Shown here piece by piece: positions 26,117 to 34,408 of a stretch of 64,000 bases of DNA. The notes beneath the pieces are model-generated. The model had not been told where the DNA came from. It saw nothing but the letters and a program-made list of their open reading frames with translations, and did not search any database. The stretch covers positions 186,001-250,000 of the forward strand of contig NZ_JBHSGG010000002.1 of NCBI RefSeq assembly GCF_042654365.1, in the 5' to 3' direction. This DNA comes from Coralloluteibacterium thermophilum. Lineage in GTDB: Bacteria; Pseudomonadota; Gammaproteobacteria; Xanthomonadales; Xanthomonadaceae. The translations under genes and the position numbers were made by a program. Position 1 is the stretch's first letter. The number at the start of each line of letters is the position of its first letter.

Positions 26117-27168
26117 GCCGCCGCCCCCATCCTCTCGAGTCGATAGCTTCCGTCGAGGATGCGCTGCACCCACTCCTGGTTCTCGAGATACCAGTCGACG
26201 GTCTCGGCGATCCCCTCCTCGAACGTGTGCCGCGGACGCCAACCGAGCTCGTTCCGCAGCTTGGAGGCATCGATCGCGTACCGGCGATCATGCCCCGGGC
26301 GGTCCGCGACGAAGGCGATCTGGCAGCTGCGCGGCTGTCCGTCCTCGCGAGGGCGCCGCTCGTCGAGAAGGCGGCAGATGGTGCGGACGACCTCGATATT
26401 CTCGCGCTCGGCGTCGCCGCCGACATTGTAGGTCTCGCCTATCCGCCCCTTCGCCAGCACGGTGCGGATCGCTTCGCAGTGGTCGGTCACGAACAGCCAG
26501 TCGCGCACTTGCCGCCCGTCGCCATAGACCGGGAGCGGCTCGCCAGCCAGCGCCTTGGCGATCACCAGCGGGATGAGCTTCTCGGGGAAGTGGTAGGGCC
26601 CGTAGTTGTTCGAGCAGTTGGTGGTGAGCGTGGGCAGGCCGTAGGTGTGGTGAAAGGCGCGCACCAGGTGGTCCGAGGCGGCCTTGGACGCCGAGTACGG
26701 CGAATTCGGCGCGTATGGGGTCGTCTCGGTGAACTTGCCGGTCTCGCCGAGCGTGCCGTAGACCTCGTCGGTGGAGACGTGGAGGAAACGGAACGCGTCC
26801 TTCGCGTCCCCTTCGAGCGTCTTCCAGTGGTCGCGCACTGCTTCAAGCAGGCCCAAGGTGCCGACCACGTTGGTCTGCACGAAAGCCGCGGGGCCGTCGA
26901 TGGAACGGTCGACATGGCTTTCTGCTGCGAAGTTCAGCACTGCGTCGGGCCGATGCTCCGCGAGCAGGCGCGACACCAGCGGGCGGTCTCCGATGTCGCC
27001 GTGCACGAAAACGTGGTCGGGATTGCCCTCGAGCGAGGCCAACGTGTGGAGGTTTCCCGCATACGTCAACGCGTCCAGGTTCACCACACGCACCCCCTGT
27101 CGCACCGCCTCGAGCACGAAGTTGCCGCCGATGAAACCGGCACCGCCGGTCACGAACCAGGTTGGCAC
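26113..27168 (-). CDS. rfbB: dTDP-glucose 4,6-dehydratase
   Basis: 351 aa SDR enzyme. FVTGGAGFIGGNFV binds NAD; catalytic TDE is in HVSTDEVYGTLG and YxxxK in YSASKAASDHLV. The GTG at 27168 is supported by AAGGAGATC a few bases upstream. First gene of rfbBACD, whose products are joined by 4-base overlaps, and divergent from etfB across a 219-base spacer holding both promoters. Confidence 0.96.
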   Translation of the reverse strand: MPTWFVTGGAGFIGGNFVLEAVRQGVRVVNLDALTYAGNLHTLASLEGNPDHVFVHGDIGDRPLVSRLLAEHRPDAVLNFAAESHVDRSIDGPAAFVQTNVVGTLGLLEAVRDHWKTLEGDAKDAFRFLHVSTDEVYGTLGETGKFTETTPYAPNSPYSASKAASDHLVRAFHHTYGLPTLTTNCSNNYGPYHFPEKLIPLVIAKALAGEPLPVYGDGRQVRDWLFVTDHCEAIRTVLAKGRIGETYNVGGDAERENIEVVRTICRLLDERRPREDGQPRSCQIAFVADRPGHDRRYAIDASKLRNELGWRPRHTFEEGIAETVDWYLENQEWVQRILDGSYRLERMGAAA

Positions 27169-27310
27169 TGGGAGATCTCCTTAGAAGTGATTGCGCAAGT
27201 CGCGCCGGGGACGGGAAAAGGCCGGCAGAACAGGATATACGCATCCCGGCGCCGATCGCTCGCGCGGAACCTGAACCCACAGCAAGGTCGCGTGACCGGC
27301 CCCTTGCCGC

Positions 27311-27316
27311 TAGAAT
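27311..27316 (+). promoter_or_regulatory. Possible -10 element of etfB
   Basis: TAGAAT 71 bases upstream of the etfB ATG in the divergent rfbB/etfB spacer; the matching -35 region is poor. If active it would also drive etfA and perhaps the plus-strand O-antigen genes. Confidence 0.35.
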
Positions 27317-27387
27317 CCGGGAGTTCGCCCCGCGCCGGCCGGCATGGTCGGCAGAGGCCCGTCAGCACCCAAGGGAATCCCGCTCTG

Positions 27388-28134
27388 ATGAAGATCCTCG
27401 TCGCCTACAAGCGCGTGGTGGACTACAACGTCCGCATCCAGGTCAAGCCGGACGGCTCCGGCGTCGTCACCGACGGCGTCAAGCTCTCGCCCAACCCGTT
27501 CGACGACATCGCGCTGGAAGAGGCGCTGCGCCTGCGCGAGCGCGGGGTAGCGAGTGAGGTCGTGGTCGCGACGATCGCTCCGGCCGATGCTCAGCCACAC
27601 CTGCGCAACGGCTTGGCGATGGGCGCCAACCGTGCCATCCACGTGGTCTGCGATCACGCGGTACAGCCCCTGACCGCAGCGCGCGCCTTCATCGCGCTGG
27701 TCGAGAGGGAGCAGCCCGGCTTGGTCCTGCTGGGCAAGCAGGCCATCGACGACGACGCCAATCAGACCGGCCAGATGCTGGCCACGCTGTGGGGCCGCCC
27801 GCAGGCGACCTTCGCCAGCAAGCTCTCCGTGGAAGGCGACAAGGCCATCGTCACGCGTGAGGTGGACGCGGGCCTGGAGACGCTGGAGGTGGACCTGCCG
27901 GCGGTCATCACGACCGATCTGCGCCTCAACGAGCCGCGTTTCATCAAGCTGCCCGACATCATGAAGGCCAAGAGCAAGCCGTTGGAGACCGTTCCGTTCG
28001 CGGACCTCGGTATCGAGTCCGGCGACTTCCTCAAGACCGTGCGCTACGCCGCTCCGACCGGCCGTAGCCGCGGAGTGATGGTCAAGGACGCTGCGGAACT
28101 CGTGGCCAAGCTCAAGGAAAAGGGCCTGCTGTAA
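27388..28134 (+). CDS. etfB: Electron transfer flavoprotein beta subunit
   Basis: 248 aa. AMP-binding subunit of ETF. Begins MKILVAYKRVVDYNVRIQVK and has the family block VLLGKQAIDDDANQTGQMLA, the ETF-beta signature region (DLRLNEPRFIKLPDIMKAK) and a C-terminus rich in Lys. The open frame continues upstream but family sequence starts at the ATG at 27388. In Xanthomonas the etfB-etfA pair marks one border of the LPS cluster. Confidence 0.96.
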   Translation: MKILVAYKRVVDYNVRIQVKPDGSGVVTDGVKLSPNPFDDIALEEALRLRERGVASEVVVATIAPADAQPHLRNGLAMGANRAIHVVCDHAVQPLTAARAFIALVEREQPGLVLLGKQAIDDDANQTGQMLATLWGRPQATFASKLSVEGDKAIVTREVDAGLETLEVDLPAVITTDLRLNEPRFIKLPDIMKAKSKPLETVPFADLGIESGDFLKTVRYAAPTGRSRGVMVKDAAELVAKLKEKGLL

Positions 28135-28222
28135 TCCACCGCGCCGCTTCCCAGAGGAAGCGCAGGGCTGGGGGCGCGAGGCTTGTGCCGCCGCGACCCG
28201 CCCATTCTCCAGGAGAGAGACC

Positions 28223-29164
28223 ATGTCCAAGGTTCTGATCGTCGCCGAGCACCACGAAGGCCGGCTCAACGGCGCGACCGCCAAGTGCGTCGCCGCCGCC
28301 CGCGCGCTGCAGCCCGAGTACATCGACATCGCGGTCCTGGCCGCCGACGCCGGCGCCGTGGCCGCAGAGGCTGCCCAGATCGAAGGCGTACGCAGGGTGC
28401 TGGCAGTCAGCGCCGAAGCCAACGCGCATCCTATCGCGCAGGTGTTGGGGCCCCAGGTCGCAAAGCTCGCCGAAGGCTACAGCCACGTGTTCGGTCCTTC
28501 GACCACCTTCGGCAAGGATGTGATGCCGGTCGTTGCCGCATTGCTCGGAACGGCGCAGGTCTCCGACCTCATGACGGTCGAAGGCACGCACACATTCACG
28601 CGCCCGATCTATGCCGGCAACGCGATCGTGACGGTCGACGCGCCCGCCGACAGGCCCGTCGTGGCCACCGTGCGCTCCGCGTCATGGCCGGAAGCAGCCC
28701 GAGGCGGCAAGGCCGAGATCGAGACCATGACGGTGGAGGCTACGCTGCCCACGCACACTCGCTTCGTCGGGCTGGCTGCCGGCAGCAGCGACCGGCCCGA
28801 CCTGCAGAGCGCGCGCCGAGTGGTTGCGGGTGGCCGCGGCGTCGGCTCGGAGGAGAACTTCCGCATCATCTTCGATTTCGCCGACAAGCTCGGCGCCGCC
28901 GTGGGCGCCTCGCGCGCAGCGGTGGATGCGGGCTACGTTCCCAACGAGCTGCAGGTGGGGCAGACGGGGAAGATCATCGCACCCGAGCTCTACGTCGCCA
29001 TCGGCATCTCCGGCGCGATCCAGCACCTGACGGGCATCAAGGACGCGGGCACCATCGTCGCCATCAACAAGGATGCCGATGCGCCGATCTTCGAGATTGC
29101 CGACATCGGGCTCGTCGGCGATCTGTTCAAGATCCTGCCGGAGTTGGATGCCGCCATTGGTTAG
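28223..29164 (+). CDS. etfA: Electron transfer flavoprotein alpha subunit
   Basis: 313 aa FAD-binding subunit of ETF. The C-terminal FAD domain has RVVAGGRGVGSEENF, GAAVGASRAAVDAGYVPNE, GQTGKIIAPELYVAIGISGA and IQHLTGIKDAGTIVAINKDA, all characteristic. AGGAGAGAG precedes the ATG. The reading frame of the next gene overlaps its stop if a TTG start is used there. Confidence 0.96.
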   Translation: MSKVLIVAEHHEGRLNGATAKCVAAARALQPEYIDIAVLAADAGAVAAEAAQIEGVRRVLAVSAEANAHPIAQVLGPQVAKLAEGYSHVFGPSTTFGKDVMPVVAALLGTAQVSDLMTVEGTHTFTRPIYAGNAIVTVDAPADRPVVATVRSASWPEAARGGKAEIETMTVEATLPTHTRFVGLAAGSSDRPDLQSARRVVAGGRGVGSEENFRIIFDFADKLGAAVGASRAAVDAGYVPNELQVGQTGKIIAPELYVAIGISGAIQHLTGIKDAGTIVAINKDADAPIFEIADIGLVGDLFKILPELDAAIG

Positions 29165-30983
29165 CGCGACTGCGCCGAGGGGCGCGCCAACGCCGAGGAA
29201 CAGGGGCGCGGAGCGTACCTCCGCTGATCACCGTGGTTCGAACGCACTGAGGTTACTGCTCTGGAGCCTGCCAGTGGCGGGCTTCTGGGCCTTGGCGCTC
29301 AGTATCGTCTCCCAGGCCAGGGGCATGCCGGACCTCGACTACTGGGACATCTTCCCGTCGATCATCGGCGACACCGGCTTCGTGCTAACGCTGGAGACCC
29401 TCTACAAGACCTCCAACGAGCACATCGTCGCGCTGACCAAGCTGTTCTACTTGGCCAACCACCTGGTCACGCAGGGGGATAACTTTGGCCTGTCGGTGAT
29501 CGCTTGCACCTTTTCGCTGCTGGTCGCCGCCTGCTTCGCCAAGGTCCTGTCGCGCAGTGCCGCCGGCCCGCTGGAGACCGTGTTGCTCGCGACGGTCGCA
29601 GCCGTCGCGGTATTCACGCCGATGGCTGCGCACAACTACTTCATCGGCATGAGCGGTGTCGCATGGCTGGGCGCCAACTGCTTCGCTGTAGCCAGCGCGG
29701 CACTGATGATGCTGGGTGCGCAGCGCCGGTCGACTTTGCTGATCATGCTGGCGGGCGTGGCCGCATTGTGCGCCGGTCACATGTACAGCACCGGCATCGT
29801 GGCGATGACGGTAATCGGTGTGCAGGCGCTGCTTCTTCGCAGCACCCGACGCTTAGGGATGCTGTACGTGGCCCTAGGGATCGTTTACCTGGCTATCGTC
29901 GTGATGTTCCAGCGCGTGCCCGAGAGCCACGGCGAACGCACCTTCGACTTCCTCGCTCTGATTGGTTTCGCGCTCACCTTCCTGGGCGCAGGCCTCACCA
30001 CCGACAGCAACCTTGCCCTGCTCTGGGGCGGAGTCGGGCTGGCCACGTTCGGCTGGCTCGTCGCTAGCGACCTACAGCGCAGCGAAGGCGAGCGTGGCGT
30101 CGACGCATTCTGGATCGCCATCGGCATCTACGTACTGATGAACGCGGCTCTGGCCGCCATTGGGCGCTCCGGCATGGGTGGCTCCGAGGCGGCCATGGCC
30201 AGTCGCTATGCATCCTTGCCCTCGCTGTTCTGGGTGGCGGTGCTTGGACTCTGGCTGTCGCAACGTAACCTCGCGGCACTGCGGGAAAGCAGCCAACGCT
30301 GGCGGGTCAGCGGCGGCACGTTGCTCGGCGTCGTCCTGGCCGCTTCGGTCCTCATTACAGGGCAACCGCGAGTTGAGCGCCTCGAGAATCGGGCCGACGG
30401 AAAGCAGCTGGCGACGCTGGCGATTCGTCTCGGGGTCCGCGACGACTCGGTCGTCATCCCGAGGATCACCTCCGCGCCGGACCAGCTCTACAGCTCACTT
30501 GAGCACTTGCGCACGATCGGTCACGTGCCCTTCAACCAGCCAACGCCCTGCCCAGATGTCGGACAGACGGTCATGGTCGAGTCGGCCGATGTCAGCCGAA
30601 TGGTGGGGCACGTCGACACCGCCAGCGAACTCGACGATGGTTGGTACCGCCTCAGTGGCTGGGCCTTGGCCCCCGAGGACGATGCCCCCCCCCTACAACG
30701 CAACCCCGAAAGCGAAGCCCGGTGCCTGCTGCTGATCGACGAGGACGGCCGCGTACTCGGCATGGGTCTTGGTGGAGTCCCACGGCCCGATGTGGCCAAG
30801 GCCTACAAACGCGAGCGCAACGAGTATGGCTGGATCGGCTACGCGCGCGTTCCCGACGTCGCAAACGGCGAGAGAACGGCTTACGCCGCGATTCCACTAG
30901 GCGGCGGTCGCTGGATACGTTCGCCACACGGCATCCGGATGCCGGGGCCCACCCCTGACGAATCGCAGATCACGCCACCGTAA
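29157..30983 (+). CDS. Polytopic membrane protein with C-terminal periplasmic domain (GT-C-like, O-antigen locus)
   Basis: About 608 aa from a TTG at 29157 that overlaps the etfA stop; the start is uncertain (no ATG before residue 62, MPDLDYWD). The first hydrophobic helix is LRLLLWSLPVAGFWALALS, followed by an acidic loop with DLDYWD and NEH, a layout seen in GT-C glycosyltransferases, then about ten membrane segments. A soluble C-terminal domain (from about residue 430) contains GWYRLSGWALAPEDD and RPDVAKAYKRE and resembles the lipoprotein encoded at 33655-34236. I infer a periplasmic sugar transferase using a polyprenyl-phosphate donor from the GtrB-like enzyme two genes on. Lower in GC than the housekeeping genes; contains a C9 tract. 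Confidence 0.6.
   Translation: MVSATAPRGAPTPRNRGAERTSADHRGSNALRLLLWSLPVAGFWALALSIVSQARGMPDLDYWDIFPSIIGDTGFVLTLETLYKTSNEHIVALTKLFYLANHLVTQGDNFGLSVIACTFSLLVAACFAKVLSRSAAGPLETVLLATVAAVAVFTPMAAHNYFIGMSGVAWLGANCFAVASAALMMLGAQRRSTLLIMLAGVAALCAGHMYSTGIVAMTVIGVQALLLRSTRRLGMLYVALGIVYLAIVVMFQRVPESHGERTFDFLALIGFALTFLGAGLTTDSNLALLWGGVGLATFGWLVASDLQRSEGERGVDAFWIAIGIYVLMNAALAAIGRSGMGGSEAAMASRYASLPSLFWVAVLGLWLSQRNLAALRESSQRWRVSGGTLLGVVLAASVLITGQPRVERLENRADGKQLATLAIRLGVRDDSVVIPRITSAPDQLYSSLEHLRTIGHVPFNQPTPCPDVGQTVMVESADVSRMVGHVDTASELDDGWYRLSGWALAPEDDAPPLQRNPESEARCLLLIDEDGRVLGMGLGGVPRPDVAKAYKRERNEYGWIGYARVPDVANGERTAYAAIPLGGGRWIRSPHGIRMPGPTPDESQITPP
30685..30693 (+). repeat. Run of nine C inside the membrane-protein gene
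   Basis: C9 in the codons for Ala-Pro-Pro of the C-terminal domain. Homopolymers of this length can slip; a one-base change would truncate the periplasmic domain but leave the membrane part intact. Confidence 0.8.
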
Positions 30984-30995
30984 AAAAGGATCTGA

Positions 30996-31700
30996 ATGAT
31001 CAAGTCGCTTTACATCCACTCGATGCGCGGCGCCAAGCGCATTGCGGGGAGGCTGGGCATCCTGCAGGCGCTCGAACGCAGCGACAGCCGCGGCGCCCGC
31101 TGGACCCGCAGCCTCTTCAGCATCTATGACAGTCGTGACTTGGCGTTGCTTGACTTGCCGTGGTGGACCTTCGATGCGATCCGCGAGGTTGAACAGCTCC
31201 TGGCCTCGTTCGACAACCAGGCCCGCGTCTTCGAGTACGGCGCTGGCGCCAGCACGCTGTGGCTGTCTAAGCGCTGCGCCGAGGTGATCTCGGTGGAGCA
31301 CGACATCGGGTTCGCCGACTCCATGGCACCTCTATTCTCTTCGTGTCCGAACGTCAACGTCCTGACCGTACCGGACGTGCCGGCGACCGGTGCCACGACC
31401 GAAGCGCGCTCGCGCCGACGCGGGTACGAGGACCGGGCCTTCGATGCCTACGTCGACGCCATCTCCTCTCAGGAGGGCATGTTCGACCTGATCGTCATCG
31501 ACGGACGCGCCCGAACGGCCTGTCTCGCCCGGGCGGCACAACGCCTGTCTCCGCGCGGACTGATCCTGTTCGACAACAGCGAACGCAAGGAGTACCGGGC
31601 CGCAATCGACTCGAGTCCGTTCGTCGAACGCCGCCTGCGCGGCTTGGCGCCGGCACTCCCGCTGCCGAGCCAGACCTCCTTACTCGAGCAGAGGAGCTGA
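30996..31700 (+). CDS. Class I SAM-dependent methyltransferase-like protein
   Basis: 234 aa. The SAM-binding motif I is VFEYGAGASTLWLSKR (residues 78-93), the acidic end of strand 2 is VISVEHD, and FDLIVIDGRAR marks strand 4. The order matches small O-antigen-locus methyltransferases. It starts 12 bases after the membrane-protein gene with AAAGGAT as ribosome-binding site and is followed after 4 bases by the GtrB-like gene. The likely substrate is a sugar residue of the O antigen or of its polyprenyl-linked precursor; this is inferred from place only. Confidence 0.7.
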   Translation: MIKSLYIHSMRGAKRIAGRLGILQALERSDSRGARWTRSLFSIYDSRDLALLDLPWWTFDAIREVEQLLASFDNQARVFEYGAGASTLWLSKRCAEVISVEHDIGFADSMAPLFSSCPNVNVLTVPDVPATGATTEARSRRRGYEDRAFDAYVDAISSQEGMFDLIVIDGRARTACLARAAQRLSPRGLILFDNSERKEYRAAIDSSPFVERRLRGLAPALPLPSQTSLLEQRS

Positions 31701-31704
31701 CAGT

Positions 31705-32676
31705 ATGCAAACCGTATCGATCGTCGTCCCGGTCATGGACGAACAGGAGACCGTCCAGACGCTCGCGGAACGGATCACCTGCGTGTTCACGGAAAAGCTC
31801 ACCGACACCGCCACACTCAACGAGATCATCTTTGTCGACGACGGCAGCCAGGACGAGACCTGGCTACGGATTCAGGCGATCTCGAATGACACCGTGCAGG
31901 GGCTGCGGTTGCGCCGCAACTTCGGCAAAGCCGCCGCGTTGCAGGCCGGCGTCTCGCGTGCGACCGGCGACATCGTGATCACCATGGACGGCGACCTGCA
32001 GGACGATCCCGACGAGATTCCGAAGTTGCTCGAGCTCATCCGCTCTGGATTCGACGTAGTGTCTGGCTGGAAGCGGGTCCGGCACGACCCGATGGGGAAG
32101 ACGCTACCCTCCAGACTGTTCAATTACGTCACCGCCCGAATTTCCGGCGTGCGCATCCACGACTTCAATTGCGGCTTCAAGGCGTATCGCCGCGAGGTCT
32201 TCGAGTCCGTGGACCTTTATGGGGAGCTCCACCGCTTCATTCCGGCGCTTGCCGCCTCCATGGGCTACACGGTCACCGAGATGGAGGTTCTTCACCACCC
32301 CCGCCGATTCGGGCGATCGAAGTACGGTGTTGGCCGCCTGATCAAGGGCTTCCTCGATCTACTCACGGTCGTGACCATCACCAAGTACAACTCACGGCCG
32401 GGCCATCTTTTCGGAACCGCCGGACTGACGCTCGCGTCGGTCGGGGCGATCGTCAACCTTTACCTACTCGCGATCTGGCTCGCCGGTGAGGCGATCGGCC
32501 ACCGGCCGCTACTACTGCTGGGGGTCCTGCTAGTGATCGTGGGCGTCCAGTTCATCTTGTTCGGCATGATGGCGGAGCTGATCGTGAGCAAGCAACCGCA
32601 TGCCAGGAGCCGCAATATTGTCGCTGAACGTACAGGCCGAACCACCGCGCAGAGCGTGCGCACCATCCCAGCGTGA
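31705..32676 (+). CDS. GtrB/DPM1-like polyprenyl-phosphate glycosyltransferase (GT2)
   Basis: 323 aa. GT2 domain: SIVVPVMDEQETV, IIFVDDGSQDET (nucleotide-binding Asp), RRNFGKAAALQAGVSRATGD, MDGDLQDDPDEIP (DxD metal site), GWKRVRHDPMGKTLPSRLFN and HHPRRFGRSKYGVGRL. These are hallmarks of enzymes that put a sugar on undecaprenyl or dolichyl phosphate. Two C-terminal membrane helices (LFGTAGLTLASVGAIVNLYL, LLLLGVLLVIVGVQFILFG) anchor it. The stop overlaps the GTG of the next gene by 4 bases. Confidence 0.88.
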   Translation: MQTVSIVVPVMDEQETVQTLAERITCVFTEKLTDTATLNEIIFVDDGSQDETWLRIQAISNDTVQGLRLRRNFGKAAALQAGVSRATGDIVITMDGDLQDDPDEIPKLLELIRSGFDVVSGWKRVRHDPMGKTLPSRLFNYVTARISGVRIHDFNCGFKAYRREVFESVDLYGELHRFIPALAASMGYTVTEMEVLHHPRRFGRSKYGVGRLIKGFLDLLTVVTITKYNSRPGHLFGTAGLTLASVGAIVNLYLLAIWLAGEAIGHRPLLLLGVLLVIVGVQFILFGMMAELIVSKQPHARSRNIVAERTGRTTAQSVRTIPA

Positions 32677-33614
32677 GCTCAAAGGTCGCCGCCAAGGTCA
32701 TCCTCGCGCTAGCCATTACAGCCACCTTTGCGTGGTTGGTGGCAACCGCGGTCGACACGGACATGCTCCTGTACACCATTCGCAGCGCCGATGTGCGCTG
32801 GATAGCGCTGGGTACCGCAGCAACGCTAGCAACCACCCTGCTGCGCGCGATACGCCTGAGCTTGGTTCTGGACGGACGTCTGGCCTCTTCGCTGATCGCG
32901 ATTTCCGTAGCGCATAATGCGACCACGGCGCTGCTACCGATGAAGCTGGGCGAGTTCATGCTTCCGCTGCTACTGTCCAGGGCGCGCGGGATGGATGTTT
33001 CGTCTGGCCTCGGCATCCTGATTCTGCTGCGCATGTTGGACATGCTGGCACTTGGGCTGCTGGGTGCTGCGGCAGCGCTGCTGGCCTTTGGAGCTATCGG
33101 CGAAGCGAGCGCTGCGACCATCGCGGCAATCGCCCTGGCTGGCGCATTGACGGTCACCCTGCTCCTCTTCCTGGGTTGGCACCGCCTACAGGATCTGGCT
33201 CGGCACGACGGGCGGCACATCACCGTACCGGTACTGTCGCGCGCGGCATACGCGATGACGGCCGTCAATCGCGGCCAGTTGCTACGATCATACGCCTATT
33301 CGCTCGCCATCTGGATCGCGCTGTTTACCGCGTTCTACTGCTTCTCGCGGGCGATCATCGTGGAAGTGAGCTCAATGACCACAGCCACGATCGGAGCCGC
33401 AGCCTCATTGGCGTTCGCCTTTCCCATATCCGGAGTCGCCAACGTAGGGCCATTCCAGGCCGCCTGGGTCTGGATGTCGCTGCCATTCGGCATTGCTCCT
33501 GAGCCGGCACTTGCAGCCTCGATGCTGTCCCACGGCATGGTTGTGCTGGCCACCGCCGCCCTTGCGATTGCCCTCCTGCCGTTGCTGCTCAAGGCGGTCA
33601 GGGCAACGTCCTGA
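32673..33614 (+). CDS. LPG-synthase-type (YbhN/AglD-like) membrane protein, flippase candidate
   Basis: 313 aa, about eight membrane helices, GTG start coupled to the GtrB-like gene. Family features: RAIRLSLVLDG near the second helix, the conserved ALLPMKLGEFMLPLLLSRA block, and SGVANVGPFQAAWVW late in the protein. These occur in the lysylphosphatidylglycerol-synthetase transmembrane domain family, which includes proteins thought to flip lipid-linked sugars. Directly after a GtrB-like enzyme it may take the role GtrA plays elsewhere. Last gene of the plus-strand arm; ends convergently with the lipoprotein gene. Confidence 0.75.
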   Translation: MSSKVAAKVILALAITATFAWLVATAVDTDMLLYTIRSADVRWIALGTAATLATTLLRAIRLSLVLDGRLASSLIAISVAHNATTALLPMKLGEFMLPLLLSRARGMDVSSGLGILILLRMLDMLALGLLGAAAALLAFGAIGEASAATIAAIALAGALTVTLLLFLGWHRLQDLARHDGRHITVPVLSRAAYAMTAVNRGQLLRSYAYSLAIWIALFTAFYCFSRAIIVEVSSMTTATIGAAASLAFAFPISGVANVGPFQAAWVWMSLPFGIAPEPALAASMLSHGMVVLATAALAIALLPLLLKAVRATS

Positions 33615-33654
33615 ATTCGGGTATTTGTCCCGCACCAGGAATCCGTCGAATGCC

Positions 33655-34236
33655 TCAATCGACGACCTGAATCCGCCAACCTGTCTCACAGCGCGTCGGC
33701 ACGTTGTAGGTGTCCTGGACTAGGATCACCTCGTACTCGCCAGGCTCGACATTGGCCAATGTCGCTCGGACGCTATACCCGGACGCGATAGCTAAGGCCG
33801 TCGAGAAGACTCTCGCCACGTCGGCTCGAGCACCACCAGCGGCTCCTCTGGCGGCGTAGGAGGAGGCCACTCCAACAAGCACCACGGCGAACTCCCTCGG
33901 CACCTCCCTGCGAGGATTCAGCACCCAGCCGACCACTTCCAGCTCGCCGCCGCGCTTGATCGGCAACATGTCGGTGTCACCCCGTGCGGCGCCATTGAGC
34001 ACATCCAGAGAGCATGGAGCTTCGGAAGCAGCCCGCAGCGCAGCCCGATGCTCGGCGGTGACCGTCAGAAATGCACCGAAGGCCGCCGGAAGCATCCCGG
34101 ATGCACCAGGAGGCACGAGCGCCGGGCGCGACTGGACATCGTCCGGGGCCGGCAGTTCCTTTTGGCACCCTCCTAAGGAGACGAGGAGCGCCGCAGCCAA
34201 GAGCGGGAGCAATTTGATCGGGCGGCGTATACGCAT
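33655..34236 (-). CDS. Lipoprotein sharing a domain with the GT-C-like membrane protein
   Basis: 193 aa. The ATG at 34236 opens a signal peptide (LLPLLAAALLVSLGGC) with lipobox LGGC. The mature part has GELEVVGWVLNPRRE, ADVARVF and VEPGEYEVILVQD. In order and spacing these line up with GWYRLSGWALAPEDD, RPDVAKAY and a following GE-rich strand in the C-terminus of the protein at 29157-30983. No known family recognised. It is last on the minus-strand arm after a 172-base gap, and is less GC-rich than flanking genes. Perhaps a periplasmic partner in O-antigen modification. Confidence 0.6.
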   Translation of the reverse strand: MRIRRPIKLLPLLAAALLVSLGGCQKELPAPDDVQSRPALVPPGASGMLPAAFGAFLTVTAEHRAALRAASEAPCSLDVLNGAARGDTDMLPIKRGGELEVVGWVLNPRREVPREFAVVLVGVASSYAARGAAGGARADVARVFSTALAIASGYSVRATLANVEPGEYEVILVQDTYNVPTRCETGWRIQVVD

Positions 34237-34408
34237 CTCGGAAGTTCTTGCGTTGGAATCAAGGAGAAACGGACGCGCTAGGGTTGACGACGTCACAAGG
34301 ACGAAACGGCGGTAGATGCTGAGAGCGCCGACAAGCTGGCATGCCGAAGAGTTGGGCGCCCCCACAACCGTCACGGCAGCGGGAGAGGGAACCCGGCATC
34401 CACGCCTC

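Noticed and set aside
27169..30995. JUMPStart/ops antitermination element ahead of the O-antigen genes
   Set aside because: I found no GGCGGTAG-type ops sequence in the spacers upstream of either O-antigen arm.
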